Assembly (NCBI RefSeq): GCF_028858725.1
Contig: NC_084760.1
Coordinates: 53,903,367 to 53,967,366 of the forward strand
Length of the DNA: 64,000 bases
Direction of reading: 5' to 3'
Source: Colius striatus
Taxonomy: Eukaryota > Chordata > Aves > Coliiformes > Coliidae
Made by a program: the position numbers and the translations under genes. Positions 1 through 13,320 of this stretch are shown here, piece after piece; within the stretch, counting starts at the first letter, position 1; the number at the start of each line of letters is the position of its first letter. The notes below the pieces were generated by a model. The model was not told where the DNA came from. It saw only the letters and a program-made list of their open reading frames with translations, and ran no database searches.

Positions 1-1502
1 AAGAACAAAATTCTCCCCTTGGGGTGAGCTGAGTTTCATGGGAGGATTAAATGGAACAGTGCCCTTTTGCAATGTTACTCTTAACTGCCCGCTGTGGAAT
101 TTGAAGTAATCAAAGGGTCCTGGGCACTGTTAGAACTTCACTACTGAATTAAAGTAGTAATTTCATCTGTATTGGCAGTACTTGTGATTTCTTCAAGCTT
201 CTACACTTGTCTTATTCATTGGTCGTTTCTTTTTTCATTCTCTTGTGCAAGCTGTAAAACCATTCTGTCATTTTCTGTTCCCTTCAGGGCTGGAAGAAGT
301 TATATACTACCTAATTCCCTGGCTGCTTCCCCCTCCCCTGGTGTATTTGTACCTGAGAGGTCTGAGTCATCTAATTCTTCTGCAAAGTGCCTCCAGCTTC
401 TTATAAACAGCTAGACTGGTTTGAAGGCTTAGAATTCAAGTAGCAGAGAGTTGAAGCCAGTGATTGATGTGTTACCCCTAGCTCCCAAATTTCACAGTGC
501 TGTAGCATGTAAATACCACAGAAAAGCAGGGATGAGAGGGACAGTAGGAACTGATCTCATTTGTTCTCTGTCCCAAGGCAAGATTCATTATTATATCTGA
601 AACATTGTAACATACATGTTTAAGAACACACAGGTGTTCACTGTTGACTTCAGATCTTGTAAAATGGAAGCTATTTCATTTAGGCTTAGATTGCTGCTAC
701 TTCAAATCCTACAGCAGTGAGGCATCACACGTTATTAATAACAGCATAGTTAGGAAGCACTTTAAGGGACTGATGTGAGATGTATTTTATGAGGCTAATT
801 TTATTGATTATTAATAACTGCAGAGCTACTGTAAGTAAGGATATTGAGTTGCCTGTTAATTAGGATTGTGTCCTGGCTAAAAGCGTCAAGATGTCTTACA
901 GCAATGATGTATTTAACTGCATGCATTTTAACAAATGTAGGCATGTGGAAGGAGGTGAGAGAGTAGTTTATTCCTTTCCTAGAAATCTGTGGGACAGCTC
1001 AGACTTCACCGTAGCCTGCCCCTGGCTCTTCTTGCTGAAGTATAAATTGTAGTCTATATTTTTAAGGGTTTAGTCTTGCTAAAAATGCCCATACAGACCA
1101 GTTCAACCTCTGAGGTACAAAAAAGAAAAATAATTTTACTCTGTGAAAGTACCAAGATAGGCTGGAAAACAATGACACTATAAATTAGAGGCATTCTAGT
1201 ACACTTGCACGAACACCGGTTCAGCTGATTATGTATTTAAAAGCAGTTTTGGATCAAAGCTGTCTAATCACCCATGAGAAACGTCAGCATGCGGCATTAC
1301 TGACTCTTAGGTAATTTTGTCTCCAGAGGATAGCGTCCTAAATTCACGGTTGATGTTGTTGTGAAAGCAGGTGGATTTTCTGGTTAACTTAATTCTAAAT
1401 ACAGTCACTACTCAGCTGCTAAGATGTACTACTTCAGATTTTCCTGCTAGATAGGCAGTGGTAGCAATTTTATTTTAATCCATCTTTCTCTTTCACATTT
1501 AG
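1..1502 (+). other. ASF1A: ASF1A intron 2, 3' part
   Basis: Intronic sequence upstream of the first ASF1A exon in the window. It ends in a pyrimidine-rich tract (about 1480-1500) and the acceptor AG at 1501-1502. No exon, repeat family or RNA gene was recognised in it. ASF1A exons 1-2, which encode residues 1-75 by comparison with the family, must lie to the left of the window. Confidence 0.8.
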
Positions 1503-1679
1503 GCTGATGCACCTAACCCAGGGCTTATTCCAGATGCAGATGCAGTAGGCGTAACAGTTGTGCTAATTACGTGCACCTATCGAGGTCAAGAATTTATTAG
1601 AGTCGGCTACTATGTAAACAATGAATATACCGAAACAGAACTGAGAGAGAATCCACCAGTAAAGCCAGATTTTTCTAAG
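1503..1679 (+). CDS. ASF1A: ASF1A exon 3 (59 codons)
   Basis: The exon starts after AG at 1501-1502 and ends before the donor GTAAGG at 1680. It is 177 nt, phase 0 at both ends, and translates from ADAPNPG through PVKPDFSK. This is the histone-binding face of the beta-sandwich. Confidence 0.97.
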
Positions 1680-4113
1680 GTAAGGCACATTTTGTTCTAG
1701 TATGGCATAGTCTAGTAAGGTACGCTTAGAAAAAGAAATTTTAAAGAAACAGAATGAAAGCCTAAGTGATTTCATAAAGAGTGTGGATTGAGGCATCAAA
1801 TAATGGAAAAGACTTCAGGGCAGAAACTACAAGTTGCCATAGCTTTGGAGAACATTGAGAAACCTGCAATAGTTTCTACCAGCTAGAAGCCTTGGCTGGA
1901 CTGTTATTATTTTACGCTGATTGTGTGAAATAAACTGTTGGGTTCCCTCTACCTGCACCGCTGTTGACAAAGTGGCTCTGTTGTTCAGAAAACAGAATCG
2001 TGGGTTTTTTTCCTAGGACAGTCAACTTGAACTAAGTTTTAAGTATTAATTTAACACAGTTGTTATCCAGCCATTCCAGTGTTAGAGCTGTGGTTTCTGC
2101 AAACTGCAGAACAAAAGTAACAAACAAGCTGAAAAACAAGTTATGTATAAAATAAGAGAAAATGGGTAACCTGGCATGAGCAGGTTGGATGATTGTGCAG
2201 TCTACGGGCAGCATGCTCAAGGAAGTATACACAGTTAAGTTTTAAAAAAATAGATATACTTCATGGTAAAAATTAAACCAGGACTAGAATTAAGAGAAGA
2301 TGTGAAATACCATTATTTGAAACCTAATACCTTTAAGAGAAGGATCAATTAAACATGAAAATGTAGTCAAAATCCTGTGAAATACTGTACAAACCAACAA
2401 GGTTCTACAGAGCATCCAAGTTTGTTCTCATGGAAGACTTTGAGGAGATGGGTTTTGGCTTTGTGGAAGCTGATACACATGTATACACACAATCCAAAGT
2501 TGTGTGATGGTGAAAATGTTGTTATTTCTCAAGTTTGCCTGAATTATATGACTGGATGTATGAATGAATGAATGGGATAATGCATTTTACTGTAATGATT
2601 AGTACAGAGATACTCTCCATAGTCACTAACACTAATCTTCAAATGTAACTGAACTGGTTTGCAAAATGTTTTTTACAAGTTACTGATAATTTTCTGTGCT
2701 TAACTTAGTTTTCAGGGATCAGACACTCAATGTGTTCTCCAAATGCGGAATTTTGATGATTCTTAAACTTAAAATCTCTTTATTCCTTTCATTTAAATCA
2801 TGTACTTATTTTTGTCTGTCACTGCCAAAATGTTGACTTCCTTTAAGCACTTGAATTTAGAAATGCCTAGAGGTACTTGTCTTAATTCTGTGCTTATATA
2901 AAACATTTGCTTTGCTGCTATGAAAAAAAAAACAGGCTATCATATATTTGTATAGGAAGTCCTTAATGTGACTTTGGGACAGAATTTCAATATATATACA
3001 AGTAGAAGGCTGTTGAATTGAGTTTATTACTCATCAATTAATCTACTAGGAGCAAAAAAAGAAATGATCTTGTTAGTTTGCATAAGGAGTTGGGAAATAC
3101 TTAGTGCACTTCCTCGGAGAATAAAATCAGCAAGGTTTTCCTGGGATCAGTCTTAGCTCTCAACAATGAGCGGTTAACAGCAATAAATTGCCATCCTGTA
3201 GTTAACCATATGGAAATGGTGAAAGATTAAGAGAAAGCAAGAATCTTCTTTTTTTTCTCCATACTTAACGAAATAGAACATATTCTCAAAGGGAAGTGAA
3301 GGGCAACCATGAGAATAAAATATGACTAATGTCTAGGCATGTCCACTGCCACAATAGTAGTATCTTCCAAATCTAATTAATGTTTTTACTTTAAAACTTT
3401 AGTAGACAAATTACAGTTCAGTTAGTGAAAGCACACGCTAATTTAATTTAAGGATAGGTTGTACACTTAAATGAAGACAGACAGTTGATAGAATCCATAC
3501 AGTTTTTGCAAACACCGTAAAGTTGGTGCAAAATTTTATCAAGTACTGTGGTCTGCAAAATCTTTGTGGAGCTTGTCATTTGCTTTACTAAAAGCTGGCT
3601 AAAATAATAAACACTTGCAGGGTTCTTGTGCAGCCTTGAACTCACATAACATCTAAAAATAGCCTCTCAAAGCTGTTATTTTGCCAAGAAGGATATTAAT
3701 GAACAAGTGGTGTGTTTCTGTAACCACATTTCTGATACGTAGATTGTTGCTATAGATCCACTTATATGAATTACTTTTAAAAATAAATTATTTTACACAT
3801 ACAAGGCCTTGGGGAGTAAAAGGGAAAAAAATCTGTAAGTATGTGAACTCCAGTTTCATATGTACACATTACATAATCCATTTATTTTCTTGTCTTCCAG
3901 CTTCAAAGGAATATTTTGGCATCTAATCCCAGAGTCACGAGATTCCACATTAATTGGGAGGACAACACTGAAAAACTGGAAGATGCAGAGAGTAGTAACC
4001 CAAACCTACAGTCGCTGCTTTCTACAGATGCATTACCTTCAGCATCAAAGGGATGGTCAACATCAGAGAATTCATTGAATGTTATGTTAGAATCTCATAT
4101 GGACTGCATGTGA
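1503..4113 (+). CDS. ASF1A: ASF1A, histone H3-H4 chaperone (3' two coding exons; 5' part outside window)
   Basis: ASF1A is a nuclear chaperone that binds the H3-H4 dimer and passes it to CAF-1 (replication-coupled) or HIRA (replication-independent) for nucleosome assembly. The two exons (1503-1679, 3901-4113) join in frame to give 129 residues, matching residues 76-204 of the 204-residue vertebrate protein almost identically as I remember it. The first exon carries the C-terminal half of the immunoglobulin-like core, including the histone-contact positions D88, V94, R108 and Y112 of family numbering. The second carries the end of the core (through about residue 155) and the acidic, serine-rich tail with S166, S175 and S192; tail serines are known Tousled-like kinase targets. 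The stop TGA is at 4111-4113. The gene runs antisense inside an MCM9 intron. ASF1B is the paralogue, but the tail sequence is that of ASF1A. Confidence 0.97.
1680..3900 (+). other. ASF1A: ASF1A intron 3
   Basis: GT-AG intron of 2221 bp (GTAAGG donor, CTTCCAG acceptor). It is AT-rich. I see no coding exon or recognisable mobile element inside, and the short reading frames in it show no family resemblance. Confidence 0.9.
3901..4113 (+). CDS. ASF1A: ASF1A exon 4, terminal coding exon (70 codons plus stop)
   Basis: The exon begins right after TTCCAG at 3895-3900, in phase 0. It translates from LQRNILASNPRVTRF to LESHMDCM and stops at TGA 4111-4113. It encodes the last core strand, including R145, and the regulatory acidic/serine tail. 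Confidence 0.97.
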   Translation, partial: LQRNILASNPRVTRFHINWEDNTEKLEDAESSNPNLQSLLSTDALPSASKGWSTSENSLNVMLESHMDCM

Positions 4114-5465
4114 CTAACCACCATCATTTTGGTACTGTACATGTGTTAAACTGTAAAAACAACGAGAACTATTTCCCTCAAATTCCATAAGTACATAGTT
4201 GACAAGCAATGTGAAGAACTTGTTTCAAAACATCCTGTAGAAAGTTTATAAAAAACAAACAGTATTTGAGCAAATTGTGGAATATAAATACAACTATTTT
4301 TAAGTAATTGCCTTTTTCCTCTAATGTGTTATTCTGTGGTCTAAACCAAAACTGATTAAAGTATACGTAATCTCCCTCCTCCCCCTTCACTTTTAGCACT
4401 ATTAAAAGCTAGAAAACCTGAAAGTTAAAACATTGAGGCAAAATGAAGGAATAATGCCATGTCTTAATCTCTGATATCCAGATTGCCAAATATAAAATGC
4501 CCTTTAATAACAGCTTAAGAACAAAACTGTCATTAAATGAAGTGTAAAGAAGAAAGTATCTCAAAGTATAAAAATGTCCTCTTGCTGTGAAAGCAGACAG
4601 CACAGTATAATTTTAGGTGGAAGCTTCTTTTCCTTTCAAGGCACATACTTGTTACTTAAAGCATGCAATTTGAAATTTACCATCTGTTATCTTGGATTTT
4701 AGGACTACTTTTTTTCTTTAAAGCTCCTGCTGCTGCTCTTTAGTCAAATTGTGGTTTGTTAAGAACAATGTTTTGTGTGGATCTGGGTGGGTTATGTCAA
4801 GAAAGAACCCTTTTTTCAGCCACCCTGATGGCACAGAATTGGTTGTAAGGACTCAAACAATTACTAGAAAACTTAAGCATCAAAAGGGAGAGAATGAGTA
4901 TCCAAAAACTGCTCTTCTGCAAGATTATGTACAACTGCTGGCTGGTAAAATTATTTTCAAGAATGCTTCATTCCTGTACTCTTTTTAACTAGTAATAAGG
5001 AGTTTAGAGGCTTTGTTTCAATTTTTTGAAACACATGGAATTCAAATATTTTCTGTTTTCTCTCTACTCCTTAAACTCCTGTGCAGTGGTATGAATCAAG
5101 ATTCAAACCCTGTTGTGGCAGGCATGATACACTCCAGAATACATTGCCTGCCCTGAAGCTCTTGTGCTGAGATGTTCCTGTTACCTGAGGCATCCTTGAA
5201 GATAAAAAGATCTAAGCAATAAATTGTAAAGACTTAAGGTATTACTATGACACTATTATGATTCCTTCCAATCGTCATTAGCCTTATATGTTTCCTGGGA
5301 CTAGAAGTACATTTGAAATTGTAATCTGTCATGACAGGTTACAGGAATATAGTTCTGCCCAAACGCTGCACTTTTGTAGTTTCCAGGCCCTTAAAAAAGG
5401 TAACTACCATGACAATGGACAATATAGCTCTGAATAAAAATAGAGTGCTTTCTCTTCTTGTCTTA
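4114..5465 (+). other. ASF1A: ASF1A 3' UTR, end estimated
   Basis: Non-coding, AT-rich sequence after the ASF1A stop. ATTAAA hexamers occur at 4355 and 4401, and canonical AATAAA at 5218-5223, 5433-5438 and 6226-6231. The 5433 copy is followed within about 20 nt by a T/G-rich stretch, so I place the likely cleavage site near 5460. The true end could be earlier or later. Confidence 0.5.
5433..5438 (+). promoter_or_regulatory. ASF1A: Candidate poly(A) signal of ASF1A
   Basis: AATAAA followed by a TCTCTTCTTGTCTT-type pyrimidine/GU-rich element. A second AATAAA at 5218-5223 is an alternative. Chosen on downstream context only. Confidence 0.45.
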
Positions 5466-7935
5466 AGCAGTTAGTGCTTCTGACTTTCCACATCAGTAAT
5501 GAAATTACTTTCATTTCTAACATGTATGTCTTTTAAATGAGAAAGGAACGACCCAGTCAGAATGTACATGCACATTTCTTCCTTGTATGGAAACTTGTCC
5601 CACTACATGTGGTAGCTGAATGAATTACTGAACTCCATTAATTTGGGACCCTAATTCTAATGTGTGGTCTTAAAAATCTCTCTTGTGGAAAGGATGATTT
5701 GCACTATTAGTATGACTTAACACAAAGAAGCGGCCTCCCAGACCAGCAGTTGTTGTGCTTGATGAGAGCCAAAGTTATGTGAACTTTTAAGAAAGATCTT
5801 TTGATTTTTTTCAATGATATTTAGTCTACAGTGACATTTTGAGATTTTTCATGCACTTCAATCTATTTAAGATATCTTTTATATGTAAGCATGTGAATAA
5901 CTTAGTCATGGTTGGCAGGCTAATGAAAGTCTGCCTTGAGCTAAGGCTGCTGTAGAAGTATTTCAAACCCTTGGATCTATTAAGATTCAAATGACAATAT
6001 GGTCAATTACAAGCCATAAGCAGAACCCCTCCATCAGTAACATGAAGGCTTCTTGGAAGCATATGCCACAAAACTATGGAAGAAAGCTGTATTTTACAGA
6101 ATCAACTATGAAATACAGTCAGCAAAACTACGTCACCCAACAAACCATTTAACTTAGAGGACTTGAAAGTGAAGATCCATTGTTCTTACAAGGAAGAAGT
6201 CAACTGTGCATCTGAACTTGGGTGTAATAAACTTTGAGCTAGACCAGATGGGAAAATGCTGCAGTAAAATTTGGCACCACCTTACCTGATATACTGTAAC
6301 ACATCCTAGATACAGCTTGACCTACCAATTGCAGGAAAAAGAATACCCCTTCTGTGCTCAGTCAAAACTGGAGAACAGCCACCATTATGAAGAACACCTT
6401 AGGATGTTTGCAAGAGAAACAGTCTTTCTATAAAGCTTTTTGGGATATTGGATGCCTCTTGGGTCTACAATTTTGTCCAGGTTTTAGTGATCCATATACA
6501 TGATCTTCTGAATATCACATTTTCTGGCAAAAATCACATTCCAGAGACATGGAATTCGAGAAACCAAAGTCTACTACTCCAGAGGCTTCAGGTCTGATCA
6601 TTGGGCAACACCACAACACTAACTTAGTGGTATTAAAAGATACAGTGCATTTAAGGCATCTCTGTAAAGGCTTGTCCCTTATCTCTTAGAGTTTAGAAAT
6701 AGCAGGGATGTACGCACAACATATAGTCAGCTAGTGCTGACAGCACAGTATTACATTTTCAAGGTCAAAGATGAGGTCACCTTCCCACAAACCTCTTGCA
6801 GAGACCACCAAGATGCAAGGGAATGCCACAGATTCTATCAATGAGACTGGTGATGCATCTTGCTGTATTTTTACCTCAGATAGACTCAGTTCCAGTAGAG
6901 GATTGTCATCATGCCTATCAGAGGTTATTCACGTAAAAACAAGTAATTAGATCAGACAAGGTAACTTTATGGATGAAAATCATGGGTGGGTTTTATGTTT
7001 AGCTTGAAAAAAAACTTGTCCCTTCCTCTTACAGTCATTGTGATTCATTCATGCATCACCTTCAGTTTGAATTAACTATGAGTTTGAAGGTGGCGAAAAG
7101 GCTCCAGCTTTATCGTAAGGGAGGTTGGTGAAATTTAACCCCTCCAGTGGCTCTGCAAAGCTACACCAGGAAAGCCAACCTTTGCTACCAACCTTCAAGA
7201 CTGCAGCAACTCTGAACTTTGCTATGATAACTACAGTAGCTTAGTTTATAGCTTGACAGATAATCCGTGTTCTTGACATGTAAGTGACAAAATCACAAAG
7301 ACAAATCTGATGATCTGACAGTCCATTATTTTTTTTTGTAGGGCCTCAACTGCTGAATATCTGGAATTCAGCTCAGTCTGGCAGCTACTTGCAGCTAGAC
7401 AAGGATTGTCTACTGCCATCTGAAAATGGTGGTACAGAAGAAAATGGGGGAAAAAAACCCTCACTTATGCATGTTAACTCCTGACAAATCCTTATATAAC
7501 AGCAGCAAAAAAGGAATCTAAGTCTTGTGACTACTTTCTAGGCAGATCCTTCACATACTTAACTACCCTACCCATTACCCAAGCAAGCTTGTAGCTTCAA
7601 TTCTGAGCCACAGAAGTGTGGTCTGGAGATGATGTGTTAATTGTTGCTATTGTTGCTAGCTGGAGGGCTCTGCTCAGTGCAGATTGGGAAGATGCAGAGA
7701 AGTTGATGGAACAGCAAGGCCTAGCAGTGTGTGTGTGACTATTCGTGCTAGGACTTGCCATTTGTATTATGTTTCCAGTTAAATTCTGCTGCTTAAGAGC
7801 TGGTCTTGTGTGATATGGGAACTGGGCTGCAGAAGACAGGTGAAGGGATTTTTACTTGATTTTTTGGCTTAGGCAAAAAAGACTAAGGAAGAAGAGCCAG
7901 CTGGAGTCACTAGGGAGGCTTTGCTAAAAGCAAAA

Positions 7936-8250
7936 TCATCGAATCACAGAATGGTAGGGGTTGAAAGGGACCTCTAGAGATCATCCAGTCTAAACTCCTC
8001 ACCTTTAAAGCAGGTCCACGTCAATCAAGTCACACAGAAACGTGTCCAGGCAAGTTTTGAAGACCTCCAGAAAAGGGGACTCCACACTCTCCCTCAGCAG
8101 CCTGTGCCAGGGCTCCCTCACCTGAACAGGAAAGGATTTTCTTTGTGTTTAAGTGGAACTTTTTGTGTTCCAGCTTCTTTACCCCTTGTCCTGTCCCTAG
8201 AGACAATAGAAAAAAACTTCACCCCATCCTCCTGATATCCACTTAGAAAA
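7936..8250 (-). repeat. CR1 LINE 3'-end fragment (minus orientation)
   Basis: Reading the plus strand gives the reverse complement of a CR1 3' terminus: an 'aatcacagaatggtagggg' start, 'gggacctctagagatcatcc', and 'cagcctgtgccagggctccc', continuing to a 'gatatccactt' segment. It is severely 5'-truncated, as is usual for CR1. It is clearly related to the copies at 24077-24447 and 55449-55892. Confidence 0.93.
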
Positions 8251-10720
8251 CAAAGGCTTTGTCCTCAGGGGATGGCAGGAGAATACACTTCAACATTTCC
8301 AACTTTGCTCATTTGGAGGCATGGCTGGGTAGTCATTGTCTGTGGCACCATGGATATGAATGGCTTCCCTGCAGATAAAGGTGTGTGTGCCAAGAAAGGG
8401 CTACACCAGGCACAAGAGACACCAGGTACATGTTAGCAGTATTAAGAACTGCCTGCAATGTCAGGAACTTTTAGGGAGTTCTTCAATTTCCCTCCAAAAC
8501 ACCCCTGGACCGTGAGATAAAGAGGCCAAACTTTGAAGATAGGGGGGTCTTTCAGTTTGTCCTATCACTAGAAAGATGTGGCAGATGTACACTGATAGAA
8601 ACTGGGAAGAAGCAGGGACTTTATGGTATGGTAAAGAGAATCCTGTGAAGACAATGGATATCCATCCAAAAAATCAACTGCTTGAAATGCCTGCCATATC
8701 AAGAGCAGGATGAAAGCCTGACAAAGGCCTGCCTGATGCCAGAAGTGTGTTAGACCTGAAACCTCCAGCCAATGTGACAAAGATATTGCTACTGCAGTAT
8801 TTCCTGTTCATCCTAACTAGAAGTTTTCAGATACAAAATTTCTGAAGACAGAGATCTACTTGGATGAATAATCTTTTACATGCAGGTAGTCAAAGTAAGT
8901 TCTGACTCGGGACAACAAAGCCATCTTGGAGCAACTTTACTGAAAGGAAATTTGGGGAATTTAAGGATCTGCAAGGTGAGACATTTTTAGGGATGTGGTA
9001 TAGGTTTGATGAGGTTTGAGCACAACTTCAAGATTCATTCTTTCAAGAAGTCTTATCAGACTTCAAACAGAATTAAGGCCTCTTCAACTTAAGGCCCAAC
9101 TGGTACAGGAACAGTCAATGAAGTCATGCTCTCAGGAAAATGTTTTCAAGGTACATGCTAATAGAAAATACTTAAAAAGTTCATATACAATTATGAATAT
9201 TCAGGAAAACAATGAAGAGTCCTGTGGTAGAAGTGAAGATCCAAAAAGAGCAACCTAAAGGCTGGATCTCTGTTAATAATCTCCACAAGGCCAGAATATG
9301 GATCTACAGTGGTAAAACTGTTAACATCTTCCCTGGCACTGCCTTGGACTGTATCAACTAGGGAATGCCCAGGGACAGTCTGAGGGATCTGTGAACAGGG
9401 AAGGATGTTTGCAGTTTCAGTCTCTTGCTTACCTCAGGATACTGACACGACATACTCTGTTCATAACCACAGCTGGAGGGCTCACACTGGCCACTTCACA
9501 CTGGTGTCTAATGGCTTAGAAGAGAGGCAACTGTTAGCACCTGAAGCCTGCCTAGCAGGCAGAGGCTTGCTATGAAAAAGAGAAATGGTAGCTTGCCCTT
9601 CAATTAGTTGCCTTCAATGAAAAAACCAAACCAGCAACAAACAACGTAGTAGCAAACTGCTCTTGGCAGGATATGGACAATGTTAAGACATTTCAAAATG
9701 TCAACAGAAAGGCAGTACTGTCAAGGCTCTGTAGAGGCTACATTTCATATAGCTCAGGAAGGCATATTGCACAGAACTAGAGAGCTGGAGAAACAGCTGA
9801 GAGTCTCCCAGATTTTTAGACAAGCTGTTCTAAATACAGTTCACAAAATTCTTTAAGCAGTCCATCTGTGGAGGGACATGTGACCAAGGAAAACTTTGCA
9901 GAAACATGAACACCCAACTATGTACCAGGAAGCAGCAGAATGACTCTGGCCTGGATCTGCCAGCAGCAGGCATCTGTTGATTTCTCTCCCTATTGAGCTG
10001 AGCACATCATTCAATCAATCACTGCAGATCTCAAGCTCCAGGGGAAATGAAATCTTTTCTTACTAGTGATTATTTAATCCAATTACACACAAGCAGCACT
10101 ATAGCTCTGGGGACTGCAAAACAGTTGGGTAAACGTAGGGGTAAGGTGAGAAACAACAGAGAAATTGCTAAGTTTTTTTTTTTTTTCTGGCAAAATATGT
10201 ATCAATTAATAAAAACTAAAGGTACTTGAATGACACCCTGACATTCTCAGATGAGAAGCTACTAAGAGGAGAATGAACCAGGCCTCTGTGAAGCCAGAAC
10301 CAGACAGTGGGACAGATGGTTCTCCTGTCTTTTATTTACAAATGAGAAAGTCCTGTAGTGGTCAAATAAATTATTGCCATTGAGTTGTTGCATCTGAGTT
10401 GGCCTTCTGGATGCCAGCTTTCATTAAAGAGATGTGGGAGGAATGAGACCTACTTCCTCATGAAAGTCATAAACTTGCAGAGAAGTCAGAACAGAAGATC
10501 TCTTTAAGTATTTGCAAGAAAGATGGCCTAATAAGTAAACTTAGAAACACTATTCAGAGAGCAGAGGTGAAGTTCTGTGTTTTCCAAAACAGTGAACAGA
10601 CTATTGGTCATCTGCAAGGGCTGTTTGTAGCAAACAGGCAACTTGAGCCTCTTGGCAAGGTAAGAAAGATGAAAATTTTTCATACCAATTCACTATAATT
10701 GGAAGCAAGGAAGCTTACTT

Positions 10721-10812
10721 AGAATCATAGAATCGTTTCAGCTGGAAGAGACCTTTAAGATCATCAAGTCCAGCCTTTGTTCCTGCCGTATCAACCACTA
10801 GACCATTTCCCT
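10721..10812 (-). repeat. Short CR1 3'-end fragment (minus orientation)
   Basis: About 90 bp beginning 'agaatcatagaatcgtttca' followed by 'ctggaagagacctttaagat', a CR1 3' terminus in reverse. It belongs to a different CR1 subfamily from the 7936 copy ('gacctttaagatcat' instead of 'gacctctagagatcat'). Confidence 0.88.
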
Positions 10813-13320
10813 AAGTTTCTGGGTCACACTTTCTGAATCAGGCAAAACACATCTGATGAAGCAGGTGACCATTTAGAAAGTGCTGGGGGAGGCAGGATTG
10901 AAAGAGGCAAATTAAGTTGTGGGGTTAAGCAGTTGTTTTCTGAAATTTTGCAAGGCAATTCCAAGCTAGGTCTGGGTGGGGTAATAGGCTGCAGTGGGCA
11001 TGTGACAACACAGGGCCCCACAGCATCATAGCGGGTCTCAAAGCACGGGATACCTCAGGTAGAACTGGAAAGAAAGAGAATTGTAGCCTAAGCAGAATGT
11101 TAATGATCTAATACACTGTTCTGATACCAATGAATTCTTGCATAGAGAACCAGGAAAAACTGGTATGATAGATAGTTTTGCAAGCAGAATTCTAATTTTA
11201 TGGTTGATAAAGAGCACACATCCTAAAATGGTACAGGACAGGTGAAGGGTACATGACATGTTAATGCACAAAATCTTACCAAAGGTTGGTTAGATACTGG
11301 ACGTTTTTCTCTAAAATAAGGAATCAAAATGTAAGTAATCTTTTAACACTTCTCTAGGGTTTAACAAATCTCAGGTATGTCTTTTGGCCTATGTGGACTG
11401 TAACCCCAGAACCAGCAATTTCAAACTGCAATCCAGACTGCTTTATATATAAAGTAAGGAACCAACTGAAAGTGGAACTTTATTTAGTCTTTGTACACTG
11501 GAGGGAAAAATGTGCATTGGGACTCTCGTGAGAAAAGAGAAGCCAATAACCTGAAGTGTGCAATTATGAGAAGGAAAGTAACAATTTAATAGCTCTCTAA
11601 ACTCATCATTTGGAGCTTCTACACGAAGACCAAATTGACAAAATCAATGTTAGGTATAGTTACAAACATATCCATAAGTAAACACTCCTTGTATAGGGAA
11701 GGTAAAGAAAAGAATTCAAACTATATCCAAATTCCTGGGCTAGAAATTAATGCTTTAGTCCAGCAGTTCTAGCCATGGAAAGGTTCCCTGAAATTAAACT
11801 AGGGTTAATAAGACTTCTTACTAGGGACTCAAGTTTCACTTGTGATAAGGGTCTTATCTAAGAATGTTAAGGTGGAAATTTGGTGCACCTGCTGTCAGAT
11901 TTTGGGGATGGAGAGCTGGAAGGCTTTTAAAATATAAGGAATACTTGAATGAAATAGAGATGTTCTAAATATCTATGCCAGTCCTTTCACAAGATGAAAC
12001 TCCCATCTCCACATATCATTACAGCTGATTCTATAGCACACATACCACAGTAAGCTTGTAACCAGCAATCTTCAGAGAAATGTCTTTGAACCCAGTTCTC
12101 ATGGCTGAGAAACCAGATCATATAAAAAATTAAGCACAGGAAGGAGACATGGTGAAGAAGGCAACAGCAACATCAGAGACCAAGAGCAGCTGACACAGGG
12201 AAATTACTACTGACAAAAGTACGGAAAGTCACATTGAAATGCAGGGCAAAATTTCACTCCAGGTCACTGTCAGTCCTCTAGCAAAACTTAAATTATCCAG
12301 CCTGTTCTCAATTCTTAACACAGAACAAAAGGTGGAGAAGAGGTTATGCTGAGCCAAAATGTTCTCTCTGGCTTCTCTCCAGACCTATTTGTCAACAGTT
12401 TGAATGGAGAACCAGAGGCATATGTGTTTCATAACAAGTTTCCTGCACACAAAAGTGTATATATTCAACATCACATTCCACTTCCACAACTACAGAAGGC
12501 CCACTATACACACACCGATGGAAATGGGAAAGATGCATTCTCTGTTTTTTCCCCATGTATAAATAATGCTGCTTTCCAGACATAAAATGAAAAGCATCAC
12601 TACTTGAGAAACTTTCAAGTCACACATGCTAGCCGAGACACTGAGGCTTGCCCCTAGTTTGTGATTTTGAATGTACCAGTAATATAGTAATTCATTCAAC
12701 TAAAGTAATAAGCAGAGGTAATCTGAACCTGCACATTGATCCCAGAGGAGTTTGTAACAATAGCTGCCATTCAGAGCCAGCTGGGAAACACCTAAGTTTA
12801 ACGACAATTAAAAAAAGAGTAAAGACAGTTTCAGAAAGCAAACAAGTCAGAAATAATTCCTCAGCATGGGGGTGAATTTCAAGAAAGTAAGCAGAAACCA
12901 AATTAGCACCCAGCCAGAATACAGAAGAGGAGAGAGGAGAGTATCTGTTCAGGAGAAACCAAATGATGCTAGCCTGTCACACAGTGTGAGCTCTGGAAAG
13001 ATGGTGTATTTGTCATAGCTGGGAAGAATACTAAAAATACGGGTCCAGATCACCCTCTGCTCCCACAGCAGTGAGATGTGCCACTGGATGAGGCCTGTAA
13101 AGTTCCTTGTTAGGAGTTCACTACACTTCTCCACTGATACAGAAGAAGGGGCAGGACTGCCCTTCTGCAGGGTCGTATCAAGCCTCATGTGCCTCCAAAG
13201 GAATTTGTGTTCAGCTGTGTTCATTACAACCTGAGCACAAATGTTCACATATGTGGAAGGCTTCTATATAAACATACTTGAGTGAAAAAAGTAAAGTCTT
13301 CCAGCTGAAGATGCACATAC

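Larger units (their letters stand above)
5466..13320 (-). other. MCM9: MCM9 intron following the Walker A exon (right-hand part); no exon seen
   Basis: This is 7.9 kb between the ASF1A 3' end and the last MCM9 exon in the window. I searched the minus strand for the next MCM9 exon, which should encode the Walker B region (a D-E-F motif), and did not find it. The tract holds two minus-strand CR1 fragments (about 7936-8250 and 10721-10812) and otherwise unidentified sequence without substantial reading frames. Confidence 0.75.

Noticed and set aside
12949-13248. Minus-strand frame of 99 codons next to MCM9 coding exon 6, tested as the next MCM9 exon
   Set aside because: It lacks the expected Walker B and sensor motifs and the conserved continuation after GIGSTSAG.
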